Below are positions 1 through 5,942 of a stretch of DNA of 6,405 nucleotides, piece by piece. Location of the stretch: positions 1 through 6,405 of the forward strand of contig CALGFL010000425.1 of assembly GCA_937881145.1 (NCBI GenBank), written 5' to 3'. The stretch comes from an uncultured Bordetella sp. Lineage in GTDB: Bacteria; Pseudomonadota; Gammaproteobacteria; Burkholderiales; Burkholderiaceae_B. The translations under genes were made by a program, and so were the position numbers. The notes under the pieces were generated by a model. That model had not been told where the DNA came from. It saw only the letters and a program-made list of their open reading frames with translations, and made no database searches. Every line of letters begins with the position of its first letter. Position 1 is the stretch's first letter.

Positions 1-685
1 CATGCTGCAGCCCGTATTCAACCATCTGCAAAGCCTGGTCTCGGTCTACAACGTGCGCAATATCGACCTGGACCGACTCTGGCCCGGCGTCACCGACCAG
101 CCGCTCGCCGCCTTCCTGGTCTACCTGGTCGCGCTGGACTTCGCGGGCTACTGGTACCACCGCCTGCAGCACGGCATCGGCGTGTGGTGGGAGCTGCACG
201 CGGTGCATCACAGCCAGCAGCAAATGTCCTTGTGGAGCGACGATCGCAATCACTTCCTCGACGACATCCTGCAAGCCGTCTTCTTCGCCGCGATCGCCTT
301 GTTCATCGGCGTGCAGCCCGGGCAATACATAGTCCTGGTGGCGGTCGGCAACTTCCTGCAAAGCGTGCAGCACGCCAACATCCGCCTGTCTTTCGGCCGG
401 GTGATCGAGCGCGTGCTGATCAGCCCGTCGTTTCATCGCCGCCACCATGCCCTGGACATTCCCCTGGGCAAGAAGGGCGGATGGAACTTCGGCGTGCTCT
501 TTCCTTGGTGGGACCTGATGTTCGGTTCGGCCGACTGGACTCAAGGCACCGAACCCACGGGCATCCGCGAAGAGCTGCCCGCCCCGCAAGGCAAGGGCCG
601 CTCTTATGGCAAAAGCTTGCTGGGCCAGCAATGGCTGGCCCTGGTTCGCATCGCCGGCCACCTGCGGCCGCGCCGCGCGGCATAG
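1..685 (+). CDS. Sterol desaturase / fatty acid hydroxylase family membrane protein, 5'-truncated by window edge
   Basis: Members of this family are di-iron integral membrane oxygenases that hydroxylate or desaturate lipid substrates; the substrate here cannot be told. Counting from the first ATG in the window (base 2), the 227 visible residues carry the histidine clusters expected to bind two irons: HRLQH (53-57), HAVHH (66-70) and HRRHH (145-149), with an extra QH at 123-124. Hydrophobic stretches at about 36-52 and 90-117 fit membrane segments around the first two clusters. The tail (about 183-227) is polar and basic. The ATG at base 2 is probably internal: family members are usually longer, with further N-terminal membrane helices, and no ribosome binding site can be seen, so the true start should lie to the left. 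The gene ends 14 bp from the 3' end of the oppositely oriented RNase P RNA gene. Family call is firm; the biological role is not. Confidence 0.88.
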   Translation, partial: MLQPVFNHLQSLVSVYNVRNIDLDRLWPGVTDQPLAAFLVYLVALDFAGYWYHRLQHGIGVWWELHAVHHSQQQMSLWSDDRNHFLDDILQAVFFAAIALFIGVQPGQYIVLVAVGNFLQSVQHANIRLSFGRVIERVLISPSFHRRHHALDIPLGKKGGWNFGVLFPWWDLMFGSADWTQGTEPTGIREELPAPQGKGRSYGKSLLGQQWLALVRIAGHLRPRRAA

Positions 686-692
686 CCGCTGG

Positions 693-699
693 AAAAAAA
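693..699 (-). terminator. U-tract at the 3' end of rnpB
   Basis: On the minus strand seven consecutive T follow directly after the 3' strand of P1, as expected of a factor-independent stop. No classic GC-rich hairpin lies immediately before it. The P1 helix itself, or a weak local alternative pairing of ACAGA (728-724) with TCTGT (709-705), would have to supply the stem, so the mechanism is inferred. Confidence 0.5.
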
Positions 700-1107
700 G
701 CAGAACAGATCTATAGGCCGGATTCTGTACGCCGGGTTTCCCCGGCGGGCAATCATTCCTCTGCGCCAGCCATTGCTGGCTGGCTCTAGCCATCTACCCG
801 CATGCTCGAGCGAGCCGCCCTTTCCGGCCGAAGCCGTGCGCATGCCTATTTGATGTTGCTCCGGATAGAGGTTGCCGCGTTTCACCCTGCGATGCCGCCA
901 CCCGTTGCCGGACGGCGCGGCACGGAGATAGCCGTGCCGGTGCGCGACATGTCTTGGACACGCGCGCCCGCTTCGCAGACTCGTCTCTGTGGCCCTGTTC
1001 CTCGCCCGGCCTAAGCCGAGCGGGCGGCCGTTAGCCGCTATCCCGCCCTTTGGAGTCCGGACCTTCCTCGACGGGTTGCCCCACCGCGATTGCCCGATCT
1101 GTTCTGC
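700..1107 (-). ncRNA. rnpB: RNase P RNA (M1 RNA), bacterial type A
   Basis: This is the catalytic RNA of RNase P, which removes 5' leaders from tRNA precursors together with the RnpA protein. Read on the minus strand, the conserved blocks appear in order: GAGGAAGGTCCGGACTCC (1069-1052), AGGGCCACAGAGACGAG (996-980), GGGTGAAACGCGGCAACC (887-870), CCGGAGCAACATCAAATAGG (864-845) and ACAGAATCCGGCCTAT (728-713). The ends were set by helix P1: GCAGAACAGATC at 1107-1096 pairs perfectly over 12 bp with GATCTGTTCTGC at 711-700. Helix P4 forms between 1064-1056 and 722-715 with the expected bulged U at 1061. A six-base P15-like pairing joins 845-840 and 805-800. Length is about 408 nt, normal for the class. 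Within P4 a near-invariant A-U pair is G-C instead (see findings). A run of seven T follows the 3' end. Confidence 0.97.
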
Positions 1108-1114
1108 GAAAGAG

Positions 1115-1120
1115 ATTTTA
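1115..1120 (-). promoter_or_regulatory. Candidate -10 box of the rnpB promoter
   Basis: Minus-strand TAAAAT (5 of 6 matches to TATAAT) ends 7 nt before the P1-defined 5' end of RNase P RNA at 1107, the right spacing for transcription starting at or next to the mature end. No good -35 hexamer lies 16-18 nt upstream, and the best-placed sequence is GTGGGG. An alternative extended -10, TGCTATTGT, lies just upstream on the same strand. Confidence 0.45.
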
Positions 1121-1124
1121 CAAT
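1119..1124 (+). promoter_or_regulatory. Candidate -10 box for uup, overlapping the rnpB promoter
   Basis: Plus-strand TACAAT matches 5 of 6 bases of the sigma-70 -10 consensus and would start transcription near 1131, about 95 nt before the uup start codon. It shares two bases with the minus-strand -10 candidate of rnpB. No convincing -35 is seen at the correct distance, so this is a weak call. Confidence 0.25.
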
Positions 1125-1136
1125 AGCATTCGAAAC

Positions 1137-1210
1137 ACCCCACCACGCCACACCTACGGCTTGCTGCCCCCTCAAGGGGCCTGGACTCCCTGGGACAGCC
1201 CGGGATCTGA
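1137..1210. repeat. Possible degenerate dispersed intergenic repeat with C-rich/G-rich palindrome
   Basis: This non-coding stretch ahead of uup contains GCCCC-CTCAA-GGGGC (1166-1180), a 5-bp stem with a 5-nt loop, flanked by CACGCC-type sequence on the left and by CTCCCTGGGACAGCCCGGG on the right. From memory, intergenic elements with a 'CTGCCCCC-TCAA-GGGGGC' core recur in Bordetella and Achromobacter genomes, and this resembles an eroded copy. The palindrome is seen directly. Membership of a repeat family is inferred and cannot be shown from one window. Confidence 0.35.
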
Positions 1211-1226
1211 ACAACTCGACTACGAC

Positions 1227-3038
1227 ATGGCAGCCGCAACTCTCATCACCCTCACCGACGTCCAACTGGCCTACGGCCATCATCCGCTGCTCGATCACGC
1301 CGATTTCTCCATTCAGCAGGGCGAGCGCATCGGCCTTATAGGACGCAACGGCGCCGGCAAATCCTCGCTGCTGAAACTGCTCGACGGCCGCACGCTGCCC
1401 GACGACGGCGACCTCGCCCGCACCTCGGGCCTGCGCGTCGCCACGGTCGAGCAAGAGCCCGATCTCGACGAAAGCGCCACGATCTACGACGTGGTCTGCG
1501 AACCCGCCGCCCATGCCGAAGACTGGGCTCGTCCGGCCCGCGTGCGCGCCACACTCGAGCGTTTGGGCCTGCTCGGCGAACTCGTCGTTTCCGGCCTCTC
1601 CGGCGGCATGCGCAAGCGCGTGGCCCTGGCCCGCGCACTGGCCAACGATCCCGATCTGCTCCTGCTCGACGAGCCCACCAACCACCTGGATTTCGACGGC
1701 ATCGCCTGGCTTGAATCCTTGCTGCGCAATTGGAAAGGAGCGGCTGTCATCATCACGCACGACCGACGCTTTCTCGATGCCATCGCCACCCGCATCGTCG
1801 AACTCGACCGCGGCAAACTGCTGAGCTTTCCTGGCAACTTTTCGCAGTGGCAGGAACGCAAGGCGCAGTGGCTGGAATCCGAGCGGCTCGAACAGGCGCG
1901 CTTCGACAAACTCCTGGCCCAGGAAGAAGTCTGGATACGCAAGGGCATCGAAGCGCGTCGCACCCGCAACGAGGGCCGCGTGCGCCGCCTGGAACACCTG
2001 CGCGTCGAACGCGCCGAGCGCCGCGAACGCATCGGCAACGTCAACCTGGCCCTGGCCGCAGGCCAGCGCTCGGGCAAACTGGTGGCCGAACTCAAGCACG
2101 TCGCCAAGGCTTACGGCGACCGCCGCATCGTCCACGATTACTCCACCACCATCCTGCGCGGCGACCGCATCGGCCTGGTCGGTCCCAACGGCGCCGGCAA
2201 GACGACCCTGCTGCGCATCATCCTGGGCCTGCTCGAACCCGACAGCGGCACGGTGAAGCTGGGCACCAACATCTCTGTCGCTTACTTCGACCAGATGCGC
2301 GAGCAGCTCGACGAAGACGCCATCCTGTCCGACGTCATCAGTCCCGGCAGCGAATGGGTGGAAATCGGCGGCACGCGCAAGCACATCATGAGCTACCTGG
2401 GCGACTTCCTGTTCTCGCCCGCGCGCGCCGGCTCACCGGTCAAAAGCCTGTCTGGCGGCGAACGCGCCCGCCTCCTGCTCGCCCGCCTCTTTGCCCGCCC
2501 TGCCAACGTGCTGGTCCTGGACGAACCGACCAACGACCTGGACATTGAGACGCTGGAACTGCTGGAAGAGCTGCTGCAGGAGTACACCGGCACCGTCCTG
2601 CTGGTCAGCCACGACCGCGCCTTCCTCAACAATGTGGTCACGCAAACCATCGCCAGCGATGGCGACGGCGAATGGCGCGATTACGTTGGTGGCTATGACG
2701 AGTGGATAGCGCAGCGTCCGGCACGTATCGACGACAATGCCAAGCCCGCCGCCAGCAAGCCCGAGCCCGCAACCAAGGCAGAACCGCGCGCCAAGCCTGC
2801 TCGCGCGGCCCGTCTGAGTTCCTGGGAAGAACGTGAGCTGAACGAGCTGCCCGACGCCATTGCGGCGCTCGAAGCCAGGCAGTCCGCGCTATCGGACAAG
2901 CTCGCCGACGGCAGCCTCTATCATCAAGCGCCCGAAGAAGCCGCGAGCATCAATACGGAATTGGAAAAACTGCGCACCGAGCTGGAGGAGAAGTTCGCTC
3001 GTTGGGAAGCGCTGGAAGCCAAGCGCGAAGCACCCTGA
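1227..3038 (+). CDS. uup: ABC-F family ATPase Uup
   Basis: Soluble protein of 603 residues with two ATP-binding domains and no membrane segments. E. coli Uup influences precise transposon excision, and its C-terminal domain binds DNA; ABC-F proteins in general act on ribosomes. First domain: Walker A GRNGAGKS (39-46), signature LSGGMRKR (124-131), Walker B LLLLDEP (144-150), switch His178. The linker has the Uup-typical EEVWIRKGIEARRTRNEGR (233-251). Second domain: GPNGAGKT (319-326), LSGGERAR (408-415), LVLDEP (429-434). An Ala/Pro/Lys-rich stretch (about 505-529) leads to a charged, coiled-coil-like C-terminal domain (530-603), as in Uup. The ATG at 1227 is chosen because homology begins there; an in-frame extension to 1050 would run into rnpB. 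No clear Shine-Dalgarno precedes it. The segment between Walker A and the signature is about 36 residues shorter than my recollection of E. coli Uup, in keeping with a total of 603 rather than about 635. Confidence 0.95.
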   Translation: MAAATLITLTDVQLAYGHHPLLDHADFSIQQGERIGLIGRNGAGKSSLLKLLDGRTLPDDGDLARTSGLRVATVEQEPDLDESATIYDVVCEPAAHAEDWARPARVRATLERLGLLGELVVSGLSGGMRKRVALARALANDPDLLLLDEPTNHLDFDGIAWLESLLRNWKGAAVIITHDRRFLDAIATRIVELDRGKLLSFPGNFSQWQERKAQWLESERLEQARFDKLLAQEEVWIRKGIEARRTRNEGRVRRLEHLRVERAERRERIGNVNLALAAGQRSGKLVAELKHVAKAYGDRRIVHDYSTTILRGDRIGLVGPNGAGKTTLLRIILGLLEPDSGTVKLGTNISVAYFDQMREQLDEDAILSDVISPGSEWVEIGGTRKHIMSYLGDFLFSPARAGSPVKSLSGGERARLLLARLFARPANVLVLDEPTNDLDIETLELLEELLQEYTGTVLLVSHDRAFLNNVVTQTIASDGDGEWRDYVGGYDEWIAQRPARIDDNAKPAASKPEPATKAEPRAKPARAARLSSWEERELNELPDAIAALEARQSALSDKLADGSLYHQAPEEAASINTELEKLRTELEEKFARWEALEAKREAP

Positions 3039-3059
3039 TGCTTGATCTATTGGGTGCTT
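3028..3059. terminator. Inverted repeat spanning the uup and pyrC stop codons
   Basis: AAGCACCC (3028-3035) is perfectly complementary to GGGTGCTT (3052-3059), an 8-bp stem with a 16-nt loop. The uup TGA lies in the loop, and the pyrC stop codon (TAA on the minus strand) begins in the right arm. Neither strand has a proper T-run after the stem, so this may be a weak bidirectional terminator or a 3'-end stabilising hairpin. Confidence 0.4.
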
Positions 3060-4122
3060 AAGACGCCGAAACCATCCGCCATTTGAGCGACTCGCCAGCC
3101 GCCAACGGCACAAGCGTTGCATTCCCGAACGCCACTTCCGTCGGAATTGCATACTCCCCGCGCTCCAGCGTCAAAGTCCCCGCATTGCGCGGCAGGCCAT
3201 AGAAATCCGGCCCGTAGAAGCTGGCAAATCCTTCGAGCTTATCCAGCTTGCCCACGCCGTCGAACGCCGTGGCATAGAGCTCCATCGCATGCAGTCCGGT
3301 GTAGCACCCCGCGCATCCACAGGCATTTTCCTTGGTGCCACGTGCATGCGGCGCGCTGTCGGTTCCCAGGAAAAACCGCGGGCTGCCGCTGGTCGCGGCC
3401 GCGATCAACGCCTGTCGATGCGTTTCGCGCTTAAGAATGGGCAAGCAGTACCAATGCGGCCGCACGCCACCCTGAAATATCGCATTGCGGTTGTAGAGCA
3501 GATGCTGCGGCGTGATCGTCGCCGCCACCGGACCTTCGGCGTCGCGCACGTAATGCGCGCCATCCTGGGTCGTGATGTGCTCGAAAACCACCTTCAAACC
3601 TGGGTAGGCCCGGCGCAGAGGAATCATTACGCGGTCGATGAACACCGCCTCGCGATCGAACACATCGATCGCGGCATCGGTCACCTCGCCATGCACCAGC
3701 AAAGGCATTCCAAGCTTTTCCAACGCCTGCAGCGCGGGACCGCATTTGCCCAGCAAATCGGTCACGCCGGCATCCGAATTGGTCGTGGCGCCCGCCGGAT
3801 ACAGTTTCACCGCGTGCACCAGGCCGGACGCATGGGCACGCTCGATCTCGTCGGCCGACGTGTTGTCGGTCAGGTAAAGGGTCATCAGCGGCGTGAACGT
3901 GCCCGGCGCGATGCCGGCCTTGTCCAGCGCCTGCAAGATGCGTTCTCGGTATTGCAGCGCCTGCGCCGTCGTGGTCACCGGCGGCTTCAGGTTCGGCATG
4001 ATGATGGCGCGCGCGAACTGGCGGGCGCTGTCGCCGACCACCGCCTCCAGCGCCGCGCCGTCGCGCAAATGCAAGTGCCAATCGTCGGGACGGGTCAGGG
4101 TCAGGGTCGAAGCAGCAGACAT
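3058..4122 (-). CDS. pyrC: Dihydroorotase (class II, PyrC type)
   Basis: Catalyses the reversible cyclisation of N-carbamoyl-L-aspartate to dihydroorotate, the third step of de novo pyrimidine synthesis, in the cytoplasm. The 354-residue product is about the normal length for class II enzymes (about 345). Zinc and active-site motifs are intact: HLHLRD with His16 and His18, the bridging carboxylated lysine in [12 protein letters not shown] (Lys106), LLVHGEV (His144), FEHITT (His182) and GTDSAPH (Asp255, His259). MPNLKPP (42-48) and [13 protein letters not shown] (221-233) are also typical. The start at 4122 is where homology begins; the reading frame is open back to 4218, but that extension would overlap the preceding gene. 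Only a weak GGA precedes the ATG. It lies 56 bp after the M20 amidohydrolase gene on the same strand, so co-transcription is possible, and it converges with uup. Confidence 0.97.
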   Translation of the reverse strand: MSAASTLTLTRPDDWHLHLRDGAALEAVVGDSARQFARAIIMPNLKPPVTTTAQALQYRERILQALDKAGIAPGTFTPLMTLYLTDNTSADEIERAHASGLVHAVKLYPAGATTNSDAGVTDLLGKCGPALQALEKLGMPLLVHGEVTDAAIDVFDREAVFIDRVMIPLRRAYPGLKVVFEHITTQDGAHYVRDAEGPVAATITPQHLLYNRNAIFQGGVRPHWYCLPILKRETHRQALIAAATSGSPRFFLGTDSAPHARGTKENACGCAGCYTGLHAMELYATAFDGVGKLDKLEGFASFYGPDFYGLPRNAGTLTLERGEYAIPTEVAFGNATLVPLAAGESLKWRMVSAS

Positions 4123-4158
4123 GAGATATCCGGGAAACTGGTCGTGTGGAAATTGAAT

Positions 4159-4172
4159 GAGCCGTCCGGCTC
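4159..4172 (-). other. Short hairpin between the amidohydrolase and pyrC genes
   Basis: GAGCC (4159-4163) and GGCTC (4168-4172) form a 5-bp stem with a 4-nt loop, just after the amidohydrolase stop codon. On the minus strand ATTCAATTT follows, with no real U-run. It could be a leaky terminator or processing site within the two-gene unit, but a stem this short can arise by chance in GC-rich DNA. Confidence 0.25.
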
Positions 4173-4178
4173 GGACGA

Positions 4179-5372
4179 TCACTCGTTCAGCGGCATGCCG
4201 CGTTCGGCCAAAGCGCAAAACATGGCGCTGCCCAGCGGGATCACGGCATCGTTGAAATCGAAGCGCGGGTTGTGCAACACGCAGCCCTCTTCAGCCCCGC
4301 CCTGCCCCAGCCGGAAATACGCGCCGGGCTTGTGCTGCAGCATGACGGAAAAGTCTTCCGACCCCATGGACGGCGTCAGATCGCGCACCACGTTTTCCTT
4401 GCCGATCAAATCGGTGGCGATATCCGCCACCAGGTTCGCGTGCTGCGGCGTGTTGATCGTGGCCGGAAACAGGCGCTCGTACTTGACCGTGGCCTTGGCG
4501 CCGAAAGCGCCCGCAATCGAAGCAGCCATCTGGTTCATGCGCGATTCGATCAGCTCCTGCACTGTCTTGCGGAAGGTGCGCACCGTGCCCACCAGCCTGG
4601 CCGTGCTGGGGATCACGCTCATTGCATCCGGATTGCCGGCCTGCAGCGCGCCGATCGACACCACGGCAGAATCCAGCGGGTTCACGTTGCGGGACACGAT
4701 GCTTTGCAGCGCCGTAATCAGATGCCCCGCCACGGTCACCGGGTCTATGGTCTGGTAAGGATGCGCGCCGTGGCCGCCCCGCCCCTCGATCACGATTTCA
4801 AAACGATCAGCCGCGGCCATCATGGGGCCAGGGTTCACACCGATCATCCCCGGCTTCAGGCCGGGCCAGTTATGCAGCGCATAGATCGCATCGCACGGGA
4901 ACATCTCGAACAAACCATCGTCGAGCATGGCCTGCGCGCCGCCTGTGCCCTCTTCGGCCGGCTGGAAGATCAGTACGGCCGTGCCGTTGAAATTGCGCGA
5001 CTGCGACAAATAACGCGCCGCGCCAATCAGCACCGTGGTGTGCCCGTCATGGCCGCAGGCATGCATGAGGCCCGACTTGCTCGACTTATGGGAGAACGTG
5101 TTGTCTTCGCCCATGGGCAGCGCATCCATATCGGCGCGCAGGCCTATCATGCGGCCGCTGTCGCAATGCTTGCCGCGGATCACACCCACCACGCCCGTCT
5201 TGCCTATGCCTCGATGCACCTCGATGCCCAATGCCTCCAGAGCGCCCGCCACGATGCCGGACGTGCGAACCTCCTCGAACCCCAATTCGGGGTGCGCATG
5301 CAGGTCGCGCCGCAGCGCGGTGAGTTCGTCATGGAAGAGTCGAATGGATTCAAGAGCTGTGCGCGCGTACAT
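4179..5372 (-). CDS. M20 family amidohydrolase (hippurate hydrolase / N-acyl amino acid amidohydrolase-like)
   Basis: A metal-dependent hydrolase that cleaves the amide bond of N-acylated amino acids; relatives act on hippurate, indole-acetyl amino acids or N-acetyl amino acids. Substrate and precise name cannot be decided from sequence. The 397-residue length is usual for the M20D subfamily. Motifs in order: [14 protein letters not shown] (21-34), LRADMDALP (78-86), the metal-binding HACGHDGHT (104-112, Cys106 and His108), [10 protein letters not shown] (137-146, catalytic Glu140/Glu141), ALHNWPG (165-171, His167), the dimerisation-domain [16 protein letters not shown] (197-212), [10 protein letters not shown] (335-344) and [12 protein letters not shown] (364-375, His367). 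No signal peptide is seen, so it should be cytoplasmic. The ATG at 5372 fits the start of homology, with no alternative start close by, although no good Shine-Dalgarno precedes it. It lies upstream of pyrC on the same strand and is divergent from the SWIB gene. Confidence 0.93.
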   Translation of the reverse strand: MYARTALESIRLFHDELTALRRDLHAHPELGFEEVRTSGIVAGALEALGIEVHRGIGKTGVVGVIRGKHCDSGRMIGLRADMDALPMGEDNTFSHKSSKSGLMHACGHDGHTTVLIGAARYLSQSRNFNGTAVLIFQPAEEGTGGAQAMLDDGLFEMFPCDAIYALHNWPGLKPGMIGVNPGPMMAAADRFEIVIEGRGGHGAHPYQTIDPVTVAGHLITALQSIVSRNVNPLDSAVVSIGALQAGNPDAMSVIPSTARLVGTVRTFRKTVQELIESRMNQMAASIAGAFGAKATVKYERLFPATINTPQHANLVADIATDLIGKENVVRDLTPSMGSEDFSVMLQHKPGAYFRLGQGGAEEGCVLHNPRFDFNDAVIPLGSAMFCALAERGMPLNE

Positions 5373-5446
5373 ATTTCGGAAGGAACTGACAACGATTGAG
5401 GGAGACAGCGACCCCCTATTTTAGTTGCTACAGAGGATAAATGGCT

Positions 5447-5475
5447 TTGTCTTTAGAGGAGAGACACGTTATGCT
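5447..5475 (+). promoter_or_regulatory. Candidate sigma-70 promoter for the SWIB gene
   Basis: TTGTCT (5447-5452) and TATGCT (5470-5475) are separated by exactly 17 bp, each matching the -35 and -10 consensus at 4 of 6 positions. Transcription would start near 5482, giving a leader of about 40 nt. The 151-bp divergent spacer should also carry the amidohydrolase promoter. On the minus strand only an isolated TAAAAT (5423-5418) looks like a -10, without a matching -35. Confidence 0.3.
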
Positions 5476-5523
5476 GCGGCCCGCAGGACAAATTTTCCAA
5501 CTACCAGAAGGAGAGCCGGAATC

Positions 5524-5802
5524 ATGGCCACTACCTCCAAGACCGCGACCGCGCGCAAACCCAACGCCGCGTTCATGAAGCCCCTGACCCCGAGCCCCGA
5601 ACTGGCCGCCGTTATCGGTGCACAAGCAGTGCCCCGCACTGAAGTCACCAAGAAGATTTGGGACTACATCAAGCAGCATAACCTGCAAGATCCCGCCAAT
5701 AAGCGCAATATCAACGCCGATACCAAGCTGCGCCCCATCTTCGGCAAAGACCAGGTCACCATGTTCGAACTGACCAAGCTGGTCAATGCGCATCTGAAGT
5801 AA
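5524..5802 (+). CDS. SWIB/MDM2 domain-containing small protein
   Basis: Encodes 92 residues. A basic, Thr/Ala/Lys-rich N-terminal tail (1-19) is followed by one SWIB domain filling the rest (about 20-92), recognisable from VPRTEVTKKIWDYIK (36-50), NKRNINADTKL (59-69) and a C-terminal part near FGKDQVTMFELTKLVNAHL. SWIB domains are best known from eukaryotic SWI/SNF complexes and MDM2, and stand-alone forms occur in chlamydiae and several proteobacteria, where their role is not settled. A basic tail plus SWIB domain suggests a nucleic-acid or chromatin-associated protein, but that is inference. The ATG at 5524 is firm: AAGGAG lies at 5508-5513 with 10 nt spacing, and the frame upstream shows no domain sequence. 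The gene is monocistronic, bounded by a divergent gene on the left and a strong terminator on the right. Confidence 0.93.
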   Translation: MATTSKTATARKPNAAFMKPLTPSPELAAVIGAQAVPRTEVTKKIWDYIKQHNLQDPANKRNINADTKLRPIFGKDQVTMFELTKLVNAHLK

Positions 5803-5819
5803 TCAGGCAAGGGCCGAGC

Positions 5820-5837
5820 GGACGCATCCCTGCGTCC
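5820..5837. other. Perfect 7-bp hairpin after the SWIB gene
   Basis: GGACGCA (5820-5826) and TGCGTCC (5831-5837) enclose a TCCC tetraloop, 17 nt after the SWIB stop codon. No T-run follows, so it is not a classic terminator on its own. It may protect the mRNA 3' end or pause polymerase ahead of the terminator at 5864. Confidence 0.4.
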
Positions 5838-5863
5838 TGCGAAGGTTCCTCCGATTCAAAGTG

Positions 5864-5892
5864 AAAAAGGCCGCGTATAACGCGGCCTTTTT
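5864..5892. terminator. Strong bidirectional intrinsic terminator
   Basis: AAAAAGGCCGCG (5864-5875) pairs perfectly with CGCGGCCTTTTT (5881-5892) around a TATAA loop: a 7-bp GC core with an A-run on one side and a T-run on the other. On the plus strand GTTTT follows and extends the U-tract. The symmetry lets it stop both the SWIB transcript (+) and the DUF4870-like transcript (-). Confidence 0.93.
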
Positions 5893-5902
5893 GTTTTCGC
5901 CA

Positions 5903-5939
5903 CCAGGCCTTTCAGCCTGGCTCGGCCGGCAAGCCGAGC
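5903..5939. other. Two tandem hairpins between the bidirectional terminator and the DUF4870-like gene
   Basis: CCAGGC (5903-5908) pairs with GCCTGG (5915-5920) around a 6-nt loop. Immediately after it CTCGGC (5921-5926) pairs with GCCGAG (5933-5938), also around a 6-nt loop, and the stem can be extended by taking base 5920. On the minus strand these come first after the stop codon of the membrane protein gene, ahead of the strong terminator. They look like mRNA 3'-end structures for that gene; no U-run belongs to them. Confidence 0.45.
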
Positions 5940-5942
5940 TGT

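Noticed and set aside
802..1014. Small plus-strand open frame inside rnpB
   Set aside because: It is antisense to a structural RNA, has no Shine-Dalgarno and no recognisable protein features.
1050..1226. In-frame N-terminal extension of uup by 59 codons
   Set aside because: It overlaps the 5' end of rnpB on the opposite strand, shows no ABC-F sequence, and the protein family begins at the ATG at 1227.
604..1239. 211-codon minus-strand open frame across the RNase P RNA region
   Set aside because: The region is a structural RNA gene with all conserved blocks and a 12-bp closing helix; the frame is incidental.
1038..2384. 448-codon open frame on the minus strand opposite uup
   Set aside because: It is antisense to an intact, motif-complete ABC-F gene and runs into rnpB. 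It has no recognisable domain, and such frames are expected opposite GC-rich genes.
4123..4218. N-terminal extension of pyrC to 4218
   Set aside because: It would overlap the 3' end of the amidohydrolase gene, and dihydroorotase homology begins at the ATG at 4122.
3289..4758. 489-codon open frame on the plus strand
   Set aside because: It lies antisense to pyrC and the M20 gene, both with complete catalytic motifs, and bridges two genes without any domain of its own.
4272..5399. 375-codon open frame on the plus strand opposite the amidohydrolase gene
   Set aside because: It is antisense to a clear M20 gene. Its His/Arg-rich composition is an out-of-frame artefact of GC-rich coding sequence.
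5425..5523. Extension of the SWIB gene to a TTG codon at 5425
   Set aside because: AAGGAG at 5508-5513 marks the ATG at 5524, and the extension covers the probable promoter and has no SWIB-like sequence.
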